Assembly: GCA_016712265.1 (NCBI GenBank)
Contig: JADJRJ010000028.1
Location: 1 to 64,000, forward strand
Origin: Gemmatimonadota bacterium
GTDB taxonomy: Bacteria > Gemmatimonadota > Gemmatimonadetes > Gemmatimonadales > Gemmatimonadaceae
DNA length: 64,000 nt
Direction of reading: 5' to 3'
The translations under genes were made by a program, and so were the position numbers. Shown here piece after piece: positions 46,492-56,665 of the stretch. The notes under the pieces are model-generated. The model did not search any database and was not told the origin of the DNA. It worked only from the letters and a program-made list of their open reading frames with translations. Numbering within the stretch: the stretch's first letter is position 1; the number at the start of each line of letters is the position of its first letter.

Positions 46492-47952
46492 TTAGCGCTC
46501 GATGACGCGGATGACTCCGTCGGCCTTGTTCAGCAGGAAGACCTGTCCGGCGGCGTTGCCGTCGAAGCGCAGGTCGGCGCGCGTCGCGACTGGCTTGCCC
46601 TGCGCGCGGTTCTTCTCCTGGATGATGGCCAGGAAGGTGCGCGGAGTGGCTGCGGCGTCGGTCTTGAACAACACGCGGCGGATCGCGTCCTGACCACCCG
46701 CGGGCAGTTCGTCGGCGCTCACATGGAACAGCTCCCCGCTAGGCATATCCCCGAACAGCAGGCGACCATTGAGCTGCGGGACACGATTGCTCCGATAGAC
46801 GAGTGCCCCAACGGAGGCGGAGGAGTTGCTCGGCAGGAGGATCGGGTCGAGTTGCCCCCATTCGACGATCGGGTACGTGACCCCCGGATCGCTGCGCGGC
46901 GCCTCGGTACTGACGGCGCGCTGGCTCACGAAGCGATAGCTGCCCTCCCAGGTGTTCCACCCCAGGTTGGCGCCGGCCGTTACGGGACTCACTTCCTCCA
47001 CGATGTTCTGCCCGATGTCGGACATGAACATCGCGCCGTTCCGCGCATCCCAGCCGAAGCGCTGCGCATTGCGCACGCCGTAGGCGTAGATCTCCGGGAG
47101 GGCGCCGGCGGTCGTGACGAAGGGGTTGGTCGACGGGACGCCATACTTGCCACCACGTGCGGTGCGGCCGAGTGGATCGATGCGGAAGATTTTCCCAAAG
47201 GCGGAGCCCAGGTTCTGGCCGACGGCGAGCGGGTCACCGCCACTGCCGCCATCTGCGATCCCGATGTAGAGGAGGCCAAAGTCGGCGCTGCCGGCGCGGG
47301 CGGTCGGGTTGAACGCTAGCGCGCCGCCATTGTGGTTGGCGAAAGGTTGCCGCAAGCGGATCAGTTCACGCGGGGCACCACCGTCATAGGTGTTGGCGCT
47401 GGCGGATGCGGTCGTCCACTCGAGCAGGACGGTGTCGTGCGTGGAGTTCGCATTCGACGTGGTGAAGTCGGCAGTGGACTGCTGGTTCGACACATCGGTA
47501 TACGTATAGAACTTCCCGAAGCCCGGTGTACCGGCCTGCGCGAACTGCGGATGGAGCGTGAAGCTCTGCATGCCGCGCTCGCGACCCTGGGATTGCACGC
47601 CGATTCCCCACTTGGCGTCGCGGAGGTCGAGGTACGGCGTCACGGTGCGGCCATCGGCACTGAGCACGTACAAGACCCCCCGCATGTCGCTGACAAACAG
47701 GCGCGGTGTCGCTGGCTCCTCGACGAGGGTCATCGCGCGTGCGGCGACGCCGTCGATCTCAGGCAGCGACGCGAACTCGCGGAGCGTCACCACGATCACC
47801 CCCTCTGTGCTGACGATGGGCTGCGGGAACGGGTCGTTCGTCTGGCCGGCGGGGAGCGGATCCTGGGAACCGCGGCCCTGGGCCACTGCGAACGACGCGG
47901 ACAAGAGCGTGAGGGCAGCGCAGGCTGCGGCGGGATATAGGCGTCGGGTCAT
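46492..47952 (-). CDS. PQQ-dependent sugar dehydrogenase-like secreted protein
   Basis: AGGAGGA lies seven bases before ATG 47952. The signal ALTLLSASFAVAQG is clear. The six-bladed propeller contains RGMQSFTLHPQF, NHNGGALAFNPTARAGSADF, YIGIADGGSGGDP and GKIFRIDPLG, which is the glucose/sorbosone dehydrogenase pattern. A late block is SVGALVYRSNRVPQLNGRLLFGD. It oxidises a sugar or aldehyde in the periplasm with PQQ as likely cofactor. No PQQ biosynthesis genes are in this window. Confidence 0.85.
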   Translation of the reverse strand: MTRRLYPAAACAALTLLSASFAVAQGRGSQDPLPAGQTNDPFPQPIVSTEGVIVVTLREFASLPEIDGVAARAMTLVEEPATPRLFVSDMRGVLYVLSADGRTVTPYLDLRDAKWGIGVQSQGRERGMQSFTLHPQFAQAGTPGFGKFYTYTDVSNQQSTADFTTSNANSTHDTVLLEWTTASASANTYDGGAPRELIRLRQPFANHNGGALAFNPTARAGSADFGLLYIGIADGGSGGDPLAVGQNLGSAFGKIFRIDPLGRTARGGKYGVPSTNPFVTTAGALPEIYAYGVRNAQRFGWDARNGAMFMSDIGQNIVEEVSPVTAGANLGWNTWEGSYRFVSQRAVSTEAPRSDPGVTYPIVEWGQLDPILLPSNSSASVGALVYRSNRVPQLNGRLLFGDMPSGELFHVSADELPAGGQDAIRRVLFKTDAAATPRTFLAIIQEKNRAQGKPVATRADLRFDGNAAGQVFLLNKADGVIRVIER

Positions 47953-48101
47953 GGGCTCCTCCTGCGACGGTTACGTCGGCGAGCCGGAAATAGTTGATCG
48001 TTGGGGAAACGAGCGGTCTGGCTCCCGGATGCAAGTACTCCAGGGATCACCGTCGGCGCCACACTGACGCGAACCGCCACACGCGGATAGCGTTCCAATC
48101 G

Positions 48102-50522
48102 ATGAAACGCATCGGGATCGTCCTGTTGTTGCTGTGGCTTGCCCACGCGCCGAGCGTCCACGCGCAGGCCGCCGGCGGCGGCATCACCCTGTTCGGGAGG
48201 GTCCAGGGCGCGCAAGCGAAGGCACCCATCCCGTTCCTCACCCTCCAGCTCCGTACCGAGAAGGACAGTGTCTTCGTAGCTGGACGGCTGACGGACGAGA
48301 CCGGTGCCTTCACCTTCGCCGGGCTCAAGAAGGGGGTCTACCTGCTGGAAGCCCGATTCATCGGGTACCAGCCGCTGCGCGAACGGGTCCTCGTGGGGGA
48401 GCTGAGCCCGTTCCTCGACCTCGGTGTGCTGCAGATGGTGGAGGTCACGCAGACCCTCGATCGTGTCGTGATTGCTTCGACCGTCGAGGGGGTGTCGGCG
48501 GCGATGGACCGGAAGACCTTTACTGTCGCGGACAACGTGAGCCAGGCTGGTGGCTCCGTCCTGCAGGCCATGGCGAACCTGCCCGGCGTGACGGTCGCCC
48601 AGGATGGGAAGGTGGAGCTTCGCGGGAGCGACAAGATCGCGATCCTGATTGACGGCAAGCAGACCGCGCTCACCGGGTTCGGCTCACAGAGTGGCCTCGA
48701 GAACCTGCCAGCCTCCGCCATCGACCACATTGAGATCATCAACAACCCGACCGCGCGCTTCGATGCCAATGCGAGCGCCGGCATCATCAACCTGGTGCTC
48801 AAGAAGCAGGACCAGGTCGGCGTGAGCGGCCGCGTCGGCTTTACCGGCGGCGCCGGGGCGCTGTGGGTAAAGCGGGAGAACCTCCCCGGCGTCCGGCCGC
48901 AGTACCAGGCGACGCCCAAGCTGAACCCATCGTTCGCCGTCAACCACCGGCGCGCAGGCACCAACACGTTCGTGCAGGGCGACTGGCTCTACGCCCCGAC
49001 CCTGAACAAGAACGAGTTTTCGACGCGCACCTACGACGATGGCTCGGTGATCCAGCAGCAGGTCAAGCGCAACCGTCGCACCGACTATGCGACGATCCGG
49101 GCCGGGCTGGACCATGTCATCGACCGCCGGAACACCTTCAGCATCTCAGGACTGTTCAACCGGGAGAAGATCCTGGATTACGGTGACAACCCGTACTTTG
49201 CAGGTTCCCTCGACCAGCGCTACCGCCTGTGGCAGTTCAAGGAGGACGAGGTCAAGTACACCGCCTTTGGCACGGCAGTGCTCACCCATCGGTTCCCACA
49301 GCCGGGGCACACGCTCACCTACACGGGCACGTATTCATTCCACCGCGAGGACGAGCAGTACTTCTTCACCAACACCCTGCCCACCTTCACCGGAAAGGAC
49401 GCCTTCAAGCTGCTGTCCGACGAACACGTGGTGGACGCCAATGTCGATTACGTCCGGCCCCTCCGGCAGGGACGCGTCGAGGCCGGCTTCAAGGGGAGAC
49501 ACCGCTCGATTCCCGTCGACATGCAGTTCTTTCCCGGGACCAACTCGCCACTCGACGTTGGGGCGGGTGGCTGGGCGACCTATCGCGAGCTGATCCCCGC
49601 GGTGTATGGGAACTACGTGTTCGAAAGCCAGCGGGTGGAGCTTGAGGGCGGGCTACGTCTCGAGACCGTGCACGTCGACTACGACGTGAACCCGACCCAC
49701 AACACCTACAAGAGTGATGGCTACCAGTACCTCCAGCCGTTCCCCAACGTGCGGGCGGCCTGGAAGTTCGACGACAACAACAAGGTCTCGCTGTTCGTCA
49801 ACCGGCGCGTGGACCGGCCGAACGAGGTCGACATCCGCATCTTCCCCAAGTACGACGAGCCGGAGTTGATCAAGGTCGGCAACCCCGGCCTGCAACCGCA
49901 GTTCACCACGTCGGCCGAGGTCGGGTACAAGACCAACTGGTCGCAGGGCAGCGTGTACGCCGCGGCGTATCATCGGGTGGTCGAGTCCACGATCACGCGG
50001 ATCGCGACGCAGGCGCCGGGGAGCGTCCTCCTGTACAACGTCTTCCAGAATGCCGGCCGCAGCTGGGCCACAGGGTCAGAGGTCGTCTGGCAGCAGACGG
50101 TCTCGCCGCGCGTTTCGCTCGGCGTCAACGCGAACATCTATAAGAACACGGTCGCCGCGTTTTCTGGGGTCAACCGGTATCCGGTGCCCACGCCGTACGT
50201 GGCCGAACGACAGGAACTGACATCGGGCAACCTGAAGGTGAATGCGGCGCTCCGGCTCCCGCGGGACTGGGATGGCCAGGTATCGAGTGTCTATCTCGCG
50301 CCGGACCTCCTGCCGCAGGGGCGGATCGGGAGTCGCTACTCGCTTGATCTCGGAATCAAGAAGGGGATCCAGCGCGGCAAGGGAGAGATCGTGGCCAATG
50401 CCACGGACCTGCTGAACACCATGCAGGTCCGGCGGACCATCCGGGGATCCACCTTTGACCTCGTGAGCACAGATTACCTGGAGACGCAGGTGATTCGCGT
50501 CGGCTACAATTGGAAGTTCTAG
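48102..50522 (+). CDS. TonB-dependent outer-membrane receptor-like protein
   Basis: ATG 48102 gives signal GIVLLLLWLAHAPSVHAQ. A carboxypeptidase-regulatory-like domain (residues 25-105) with FAGLKKGVYLLEARFIGYQ precedes the plug (VLQAMANLPGVTVAQDGKVE, then IDGKQTA and IEIINNPTARFDANASAGII). The rest is a 22-strand-like barrel ending in IRVGYNWKF, with Phe at the end. The family (outer membrane beta-barrel family protein) resembles SusC-like receptors. Substrate unknown; it reads without break. Confidence 0.9.
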   Translation: MKRIGIVLLLLWLAHAPSVHAQAAGGGITLFGRVQGAQAKAPIPFLTLQLRTEKDSVFVAGRLTDETGAFTFAGLKKGVYLLEARFIGYQPLRERVLVGELSPFLDLGVLQMVEVTQTLDRVVIASTVEGVSAAMDRKTFTVADNVSQAGGSVLQAMANLPGVTVAQDGKVELRGSDKIAILIDGKQTALTGFGSQSGLENLPASAIDHIEIINNPTARFDANASAGIINLVLKKQDQVGVSGRVGFTGGAGALWVKRENLPGVRPQYQATPKLNPSFAVNHRRAGTNTFVQGDWLYAPTLNKNEFSTRTYDDGSVIQQQVKRNRRTDYATIRAGLDHVIDRRNTFSISGLFNREKILDYGDNPYFAGSLDQRYRLWQFKEDEVKYTAFGTAVLTHRFPQPGHTLTYTGTYSFHREDEQYFFTNTLPTFTGKDAFKLLSDEHVVDANVDYVRPLRQGRVEAGFKGRHRSIPVDMQFFPGTNSPLDVGAGGWATYRELIPAVYGNYVFESQRVELEGGLRLETVHVDYDVNPTHNTYKSDGYQYLQPFPNVRAAWKFDDNNKVSLFVNRRVDRPNEVDIRIFPKYDEPELIKVGNPGLQPQFTTSAEVGYKTNWSQGSVYAAAYHRVVESTITRIATQAPGSVLLYNVFQNAGRSWATGSEVVWQQTVSPRVSLGVNANIYKNTVAAFSGVNRYPVPTPYVAERQELTSGNLKVNAALRLPRDWDGQVSSVYLAPDLLPQGRIGSRYSLDLGIKKGIQRGKGEIVANATDLLNTMQVRRTIRGSTFDLVSTDYLETQVIRVGYNWKF

Positions 50523-50558
50523 TGTGAGAAGTCGGCTAGCCGTTTCCGAGCCCTGTCC

Positions 50559-50968
50559 ATGACCCTTCGTCGCATTGTCGCCCTCGCCAGCGTCCTCGGC
50601 ATCGCATCCGTGGCCCGAGCCCAAGGGGCGCCACCCTTCGCGGCGCGTCCGCTCCCGACGCTCGGCGTGACGTCCTTCACCTACCAATCCCCCTCGAAGG
50701 GGGTGACGTACGACGTCTCGGTGTGGGTGCAACGTCTTCCGGATCGCTCGAGATGAGCGACCCGATGCTGGAAGGAGTGGGACACATCGTCAGCGGGCAC
50801 ATCCGGTTTGGGGCCGCGCTGACCTCACGGAAGTACCCGGGGCTCAAGCTGGCGAGCCACATGCTCGAAGGGCTCGGCCATGGGGATGCGGCGGGGACGG
50901 CCCTGGTGCGCGGGATGCGATTCCTGTACGGGACCGGGGCCGCCGACAACTACGAACTCAAGAAGTAG
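50559..50968 (+). pseudogene. Esterase/alpha-beta hydrolase with large internal deletion
   Basis: The start, with a signal (IVALASVLGIASVARAQG), and SPSKGVTYDVSVWV look like the beginning of an alpha/beta esterase of the Fes/IroE type. The frame then ends, and another frame has SSGSLEMSDPMLEGVGHI and SHMLEGLGHGDAAGTALVRG, which resemble the end of such enzymes (GxxE strand and the His-containing loop). About 150-200 residues, including the nucleophile Ser, are missing. An internal deletion with frame change is the simplest reading. Confidence 0.6.
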
Positions 50969-50981
50969 GGGGCAGGCGATC

Positions 50982-53084
50982 GTGTCCGGAGAGGTGGCAC
51001 GCGCCGACGCTGACGGGTCGCTTGGCCGAAACGATCGACGGGCCGCGTGGATGGTCGTCGTCGTCGCGCTCGCGGTCTACTGGCGAACGGCGTATCCGAC
51101 GATCGCCTGGTGGGATTCGAGCAACTACTCCCACGCGGCCGCAACACTCGGCGTCACCGGGTCACCCGGGTCGCTGCTCCTGACGCTGATTGGCTACCCT
51201 TTCGCGCGACTCCCGCTCGGGCTGCCGCCGGCCTACACCCACAATCTGCTGGCAGGGGCGCTCGCTGCGCTGACCGTCGGGCTGGTGTTTGTGGCTGCCC
51301 GGCGCGTCGTGATCGCCACTGCCACAGGATCGGGGTCCGCGTCCAGGCCGACCACGGCAGGGGCCGCGTTAGGCGCGCTGGGGGTGGCCTTTGCCGCGAC
51401 CCAGTGGGAACACGCCATCAAGTTCACCCCCTACATCCTGACGGTGCTGTTCACCGGGCTGATCCTCTACGCGATGCTGCGCTGGTGGGAGGCCGCGGAG
51501 CACCCGGACGGATGGCGCTGGCTCCTGGTGATGGGGCTGCTCTTTGGACTGGACCTGAGTGTGCACCGTACGAACGCGCTGCTCCTCCCCTCGGCGCTCG
51601 CCTGGATTCTCATTAGGAAGCCGTCGACGCTGGCCCGCGGACGTTCGTGGCTCGCCGGAACGGCGGGGCTCGTGGCCGGGCTCGCGGTGCACCTCCTGGT
51701 CATCCCGATGGCGCGTTACACCTCGTCCTCGCTCAACATGTACGAGCCGACGACGTGGCGCGCCTTCTGGGATTACCTGAGCCTGGAGAGTCGGGGCGGG
51801 GGCTTCCTGATTAAGCTGTGGCCGAGGAATGCTGACCTGTTCCGCGTGCAGGTGGCAGACTTCGTGAAGGTGTTCGGCGAGAACCTCGCGCACAGCGCGT
51901 CGGCCCTGGGCGTCTTGGGGTGGCTACCGCTCGTGGCGGCGATCACCGGATGGGTGGTGTTGCGCGCACGGGCCCAGCGCCTGGCCGGTGCTCTTGCCGC
52001 GGTGATCGGGCTGCATGCGGTCATGACGATCGCGTACTTCAACATCCCGGCCAACTACTTTCGCCCGTTGGATCGACACTACCTGCCGGTGATCGTGATC
52101 GTGGGGGTGCTGGTTGCGGTGGGCACGGGGTGGGCGGGTGGGTTGGCGGCGACGCGTTGGCGCGAGGGTCAACGGCTGGTCGCCACCGGTGCTGCGGGAT
52201 TGATCGGCCTGGTGCCGCTCGTGCAGTTGGGGTCGCAGTGGACCGCACACGATGCCTCGCAGCGCTACTTCACGCGGGACTTTGCGGCGAACGCCCTGGA
52301 GGGGTTGCCGCCGAACGCCATCTATTTCACGGTCGGGGACAACGACACCTTCCCACTCTGGTACCTGCAGGAAGTGGAGGGGGTGCGTCCCGACGTGTCG
52401 GTCGTCAACCTGAGCCTGCTCAACACGCCGTGGTATGTCGCGCAGCACCAGCGGCGCGATCCAGAGTTTCCGGTGTCGCGAGTGTCCGTGCTCACCGACA
52501 CCACGGCGGTGGACTCGGTGGTGACCGTGCCGATCACCCAGGATGCGTCGCACTTTGCGTTGCCGGCAGGGAGCGTCCTGCCGAGCACGTTCATCGGCAG
52601 GCCGAGGCCCACCTATGGGACCGACTTCTCCGCCGCTGATCGCGCGCTGGTGGATATGGTGCGCACCAACGTGTGGCGACGTCCGCTCACCTTTGCGGTG
52701 ACCGGTACGGAGGGCGTGCTCTCCTGGTTGGCGCGGAACGCGCGGCTAGAGGGGCTGCATTGGCGCATCGTGCCGGTGGATACGCCGGCGATCAACGCCG
52801 AGGCACTGCGTAAGCGGTTGCTCGAGGCGTATCGCTATCGCGGGTATGCCGATTCGTCGGTGGTCATGGACCCGGTCTCGCGCAACATCGCGCAGCTGTA
52901 CACTGGTAGCGTCATGGCGATGTTGCAGGCGTACCGGCGGGATGGAGCGATCGATGCGTGTCGCGAGGCACGTGCGGCCTATGTGCGCATGATGCCGCCG
53001 GCCCGCACGGAGATGCCGGCGGAGGGTCGCGCCGCCCTCGCGGCTGCGTGTGAGGAACCAGGCGCGGCCCACCCACAGCCGTGA
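50982..53084 (+). CDS. DUF2723 multi-pass membrane protein (mannosyltransferase-like)
   Basis: GTG 50982. The 700-residue protein has at least ten membrane segments in the first 430 residues. VYWRTAYPTIAWWDSSNYSH and TPYILTVLFTGLILYAMLRW match the DUF2723 pattern, with an acidic residue in the first loop, as in GT-C transferases. The C-terminal soluble part starts near IYFTVGDNDTFPLWYLQEVE and is common in this family. It may transfer sugars to protein or lipid. The predicted place is the inner membrane. Confidence 0.88.
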   Translation: MSGEVARADADGSLGRNDRRAAWMVVVVALAVYWRTAYPTIAWWDSSNYSHAAATLGVTGSPGSLLLTLIGYPFARLPLGLPPAYTHNLLAGALAALTVGLVFVAARRVVIATATGSGSASRPTTAGAALGALGVAFAATQWEHAIKFTPYILTVLFTGLILYAMLRWWEAAEHPDGWRWLLVMGLLFGLDLSVHRTNALLLPSALAWILIRKPSTLARGRSWLAGTAGLVAGLAVHLLVIPMARYTSSSLNMYEPTTWRAFWDYLSLESRGGGFLIKLWPRNADLFRVQVADFVKVFGENLAHSASALGVLGWLPLVAAITGWVVLRARAQRLAGALAAVIGLHAVMTIAYFNIPANYFRPLDRHYLPVIVIVGVLVAVGTGWAGGLAATRWREGQRLVATGAAGLIGLVPLVQLGSQWTAHDASQRYFTRDFAANALEGLPPNAIYFTVGDNDTFPLWYLQEVEGVRPDVSVVNLSLLNTPWYVAQHQRRDPEFPVSRVSVLTDTTAVDSVVTVPITQDASHFALPAGSVLPSTFIGRPRPTYGTDFSAADRALVDMVRTNVWRRPLTFAVTGTEGVLSWLARNARLEGLHWRIVPVDTPAINAEALRKRLLEAYRYRGYADSSVVMDPVSRNIAQLYTGSVMAMLQAYRRDGAIDACREARAAYVRMMPPARTEMPAEGRAALAAACEEPGAAHPQP

Positions 53085-53189
53085 CTCGAGCGTGACCCAA
53101 TAGGGCGCGGACAGTGACACTGCGCCAACAAGCTGGGATTCACGGCGACGCGCCCGTGTCGCTCGCGGCTGACTCCTGCTCCCACGTCC

Positions 53190-56100
53190 GTGTCCCCATC
53201 CCTCCGCCGCGCGCTCGCGGCCAGTTTCAGCGCGCTCGTCGTCGGCTGTTCCAACGACCTGACCTCGCCCCGCGGGGAAGCGCCGCTGCCGCTTCCCGCG
53301 ATTCTCGATGGCGCGCGCGGTGGCACGCCGGAGTTCTTCTGGCTCTCGCCAACGGTGGGATCTCCTCCGTCGTTCTCCGGTGCCTTTGACGGTGGCGCCC
53401 TGACCAGCCTGACCGTCGAGGTGTGTGCCCTGAATGAGGCAGCGACGGGGTGTGCCGGCCCAGTGCTCGAACGTTTCACGAGCACGTCTGTGCCGGTAGC
53501 GAGTCGACTCCGCGTGGATCCGGTCAACGAATTCTACGAGGCCAGATGGAATACCAACCGAACCGGGGCGCGAGCCGGCCAACGGTACCGCGTGCGCGGA
53601 CTGCGGGGTTCGGTCGACCTGGGACACGTCGATGTTCGTTTCGTGCGCCTTCCCGCCGATCGCGCCCGGATCGACTCATCGAAGTTCACGCCGGCCGTGC
53701 AGGGCGAGGTGTTCGCCGTGCGATTCCGACTGGAACAGCCGACGGTCGCCAATCGCGTTCGCATCAACGAGGTCGAGTCGAATCAGGGCATACCGGGCGA
53801 CTGGGTGGAGCTCTTCAACAGTGCGCCGGCCCCAATTGACCTCAGCGGTCACGTGTTTCGTGACAACGACGACACGCGCGGCTACGTGATTCCCGCGGGG
53901 ACGCTGATTCCCGCGCAGGGCATGCTGGTGCTGGACGAGGCGCAGTTTGGCTTTGGACTTGGCAGCGGAGACCAGGCGCGGCTCTTCGCGCCGGACGGCA
54001 CGACCTTGCTGGATAGCTACACCTGGACGGCGCACGCCAGCACCACGTACGGTCGCTGCCCGGATGGCACGGGCGCCTTCGCGACCACCAGTCTGGTCAC
54101 GCGCGGCGCGCCCAATGACTGCCAGCCGCTCGCGTCGATCAACGAGGTCGAGTCGAGCGGCGGGACACCGGGTGATTGGATCGAGATCTATAATCCGAAT
54201 GCCACGGCGCTTGTGCTCGACGGCCACGTGCTCCGGGATAGCGACAACGCCAGCACCTACACGCTGCCCGCGAACACCACCCTGGCGCCGGGCGCCTTCC
54301 TCGTGGTCGATGAGTCGAGCCTTGGCTTTGGCCTCGACGCTAGTGACGCGGTGCGCTTGTACCGACCGGGCGGGACGCTCCTGGTCGACAGCTTCACGTG
54401 GACGACCGAGCCGCCGCACACCTATGGCCGCTGCCCGGATGGAGCGGGTGCCCTCGTCGCGACCGCTGCCCCGACGCGCGGCGCCGCGAACGCCTGCATC
54501 ACGGTGTCGATGGACATTCGCATCAATGAAGTCGAGTCCAACGGTGGCTCGCCGGGCGACTGGGTGGAGCTCACGAACATCGGGACCGCGCCGGTGGACC
54601 TCTCCGGGTACGTCTTCAAGGACAACGATGATACGCACAGCTACACGATCCCGGCCGGGACGACGATTGCCCCGGGCGCGCTGCTGATCCTGGATGAACT
54701 GAACGGCACGGTGGGTCAGTTCGACTTCGGGCTGGGGTCGAGTGACCAGGCGCGGCTGTTTGGCCCAGGTGGCGCGACCCTGGTGGACAGCTACACCTGG
54801 ACGGCCCATGCCGTGACGACCTACGCCCGTTGCCCGGACGGTACCGGGGCGTTCGTCACCGCCACCAGCTCAACGCGTGGGACCGCGAACGACTGCGCCA
54901 TTGCGGTGCGCATCAACGAAGTCGAGTCAAGTGGCGGCGTGCCGGGTGACTGGGCGGAGTTGTACAACGCGGGACCCAACGCCGTCGACTTGTCCGGCTA
55001 TCTCTTCCGCGACAATGCGGCGGCCGGGTACGTCATTCCGGCAGGCACGACCCTCGCCCCGGGAGGCTACCTCGTCCTCGAGGAGGCGCAGTTCGGCTTT
55101 GGGCTCGGTAGCGCCGACGAGGCCCGATTGTTCGCCCCCAACGGGACGACGCTCATTGACTCGTACGCCTGGACGGCGCATGCCGCGACGAGCTACGGCC
55201 GTTGCCCCAACGGGACCGGTCCGTTTACCACCACCGGCGCGCCCACGAAAGGCACGCTGAACAACTGCGGCAGCCTCGCGCTCACCGTGAAGATCAACGA
55301 GGTCGAGTCCAGCGGTGGTGTCCCGGGTGACTGGGTCGAGTTCTACAACACGGGGACGGTCGCCGCGGACATCTCCGGGTACATCTTCCAGGACAACGGG
55401 ACCAGCCCCTACACCTTGCCGGTGGGGTCCGTGGTGCCGGCCGGCGGCTTCCTCGTGCTCGATGAGGCGCAGTTCGGCTTTGGACTCGGCAGCGGGGACG
55501 ACGCGCGCCTCTTCGCGCCGGACGGCACCACGCTCCTCGATTCCTACACGTGGACGACGCACGCGGCCTCGACCTATGGCCGCTGCCCCGACGGGACCGG
55601 TGCCTTTACCACCACGGGCAGCGCCACGAAGGGTGCGGCGAACGCCTGTCCACCTCCCGTCACGTTTGACCCGTGGCCGGGCAGTGCGAGCATCACCGAC
55701 GCCGACGGGGGTGGCAGCTTCTTTGGCGGCAACATGAGTGGGCTGTCGTATGAGTCGTCCGGGTCGGCCGCACCGGGCGTTCTCTGGGCATCGCGCAATG
55801 GGCCGGGCGCCCTCTTCCGCCTCGTCTGGAACGGGACGACGTGGGTGACGGATACGCAGGATGGTTGGAGCTCAGGCAAGCTCCTGCGGTATACGGATGG
55901 GCTGGGTGACGTGGACGCCGAGGGAGTCGCTCGCGTTGGCAGTTCGATCTATGTCGCTTCGGAGCGCAACAACGGCAACAATGGCGTCAGTCGCAACTCG
56001 ATCCTCCTGTACGATGTATCGGGCACCGCGACGACCCTCACTGCCGTGCGGGAGTGGGACCTGACGGCGAGCCTGCCATCCAACACGGCGAACACTGGTC

Positions 56101-56621
56101 TCGAGGGGATCACCTTCGTGCCGGATGGTTACCTGGTTGCCCAGGGACTCCGCGATGAGGCCACGAACCAGCCGTACAATCCTGCGACGTACGCCAACCA
56201 CAACGGCGGGCTGTTCCTCGTTGGGGTCGAGGCGACCGGCACGATCTACGCGTTTGCCCTCGACCACGCCGCGGGCACCTTCACCCGGGTCGCCACGATC
56301 GCGAGTGGATTCGCCGCCGTGATGGAGTTGTCGTTCGACGCCGAGCTGGAGCAGCTCTGGGCAGTGTGTGACAACACCTGCTCGGGTCGCATGACGGTCC
56401 TCGAAGTGGACGGCAACACGAGCTCGGCCACCTTCGGCAAGTTTGTCGTAACGCGACGCTTTGACCGCCCGACCGGGATGCCGGACATCAACAACGAGGG
56501 ATTTGTGGTGGGGACGCAGTCGGAGTGCGTGGGCGGGGTGAAGCCGGCCTACTGGTCGGACGACTCCCAGACGGGTGGGGTGTCACTGCGCCGCGGAACG
56601 GTGAGCTGCACGCCATTCTAG
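53190..56621 (+). CDS. Lipoprotein with five lamin-tail domains and C-terminal propeller-like region
   Basis: GTG 53190 and signal ALAASFSALVVGCSND. Five LTD repeats follow, each with INEVESxxGxPGDWVE, DLSGxxxxDN, LxLDEAQFGFGLGS, ARLFAPDGTTLLDSYTW and TYGRCPDGTGAF. The repeat period is about 380 bases. A C-terminal domain of ~320 residues (SLRRGTVSCTPF at the end) contains a propeller/esterase-like region: LEGITFVPDGYLVAQGL, MELSFDAELEQLWAVCDNTC. Surface location is inferred. Confidence 0.9.
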   Translation: MSPSLRRALAASFSALVVGCSNDLTSPRGEAPLPLPAILDGARGGTPEFFWLSPTVGSPPSFSGAFDGGALTSLTVEVCALNEAATGCAGPVLERFTSTSVPVASRLRVDPVNEFYEARWNTNRTGARAGQRYRVRGLRGSVDLGHVDVRFVRLPADRARIDSSKFTPAVQGEVFAVRFRLEQPTVANRVRINEVESNQGIPGDWVELFNSAPAPIDLSGHVFRDNDDTRGYVIPAGTLIPAQGMLVLDEAQFGFGLGSGDQARLFAPDGTTLLDSYTWTAHASTTYGRCPDGTGAFATTSLVTRGAPNDCQPLASINEVESSGGTPGDWIEIYNPNATALVLDGHVLRDSDNASTYTLPANTTLAPGAFLVVDESSLGFGLDASDAVRLYRPGGTLLVDSFTWTTEPPHTYGRCPDGAGALVATAAPTRGAANACITVSMDIRINEVESNGGSPGDWVELTNIGTAPVDLSGYVFKDNDDTHSYTIPAGTTIAPGALLILDELNGTVGQFDFGLGSSDQARLFGPGGATLVDSYTWTAHAVTTYARCPDGTGAFVTATSSTRGTANDCAIAVRINEVESSGGVPGDWAELYNAGPNAVDLSGYLFRDNAAAGYVIPAGTTLAPGGYLVLEEAQFGFGLGSADEARLFAPNGTTLIDSYAWTAHAATSYGRCPNGTGPFTTTGAPTKGTLNNCGSLALTVKINEVESSGGVPGDWVEFYNTGTVAADISGYIFQDNGTSPYTLPVGSVVPAGGFLVLDEAQFGFGLGSGDDARLFAPDGTTLLDSYTWTTHAASTYGRCPDGTGAFTTTGSATKGAANACPPPVTFDPWPGSASITDADGGGSFFGGNMSGLSYESSGSAAPGVLWASRNGPGALFRLVWNGTTWVTDTQDGWSSGKLLRYTDGLGDVDAEGVARVGSSIYVASERNNGNNGVSRNSILLYDVSGTATTLTAVREWDLTASLPSNTANTGLEGITFVPDGYLVAQGLRDEATNQPYNPATYANHNGGLFLVGVEATGTIYAFALDHAAGTFTRVATIASGFAAVMELSFDAELEQLWAVCDNTCSGRMTVLEVDGNTSSATFGKFVVTRRFDRPTGMPDINNEGFVVGTQSECVGGVKPAYWSDDSQTGGVSLRRGTVSCTPF
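53755..55650 (+). repeat. Five tandem repeats of about 380 bases in the LTD gene
   Basis: The start of each unit (INEVESxxGxPGDW) lies near 53760, 54137, 54519, 54907 and 55289. Periods are 377, 382, 388 and 382 bases. Units 4 and 5 look the most alike in several blocks, suggesting recent duplication or gene conversion. Confidence 0.85.
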
Positions 56622-56635
56622 CGCGGTGACCCGAG

Positions 56636-56660
56636 GGGCCGCGCCGGAAAGGCGCGGCCC
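56636..56660. terminator. Strong hairpin between convergent genes
   Basis: A ten-base perfect stem (GGGCCGCGCC / GGCGCGGCCC) with a five-base loop lies between the ends of the LTD gene and the minus-strand gene that ends at 56666. It can serve both strands. Confidence 0.75.
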
Positions 56661-56665
56661 GAGGG

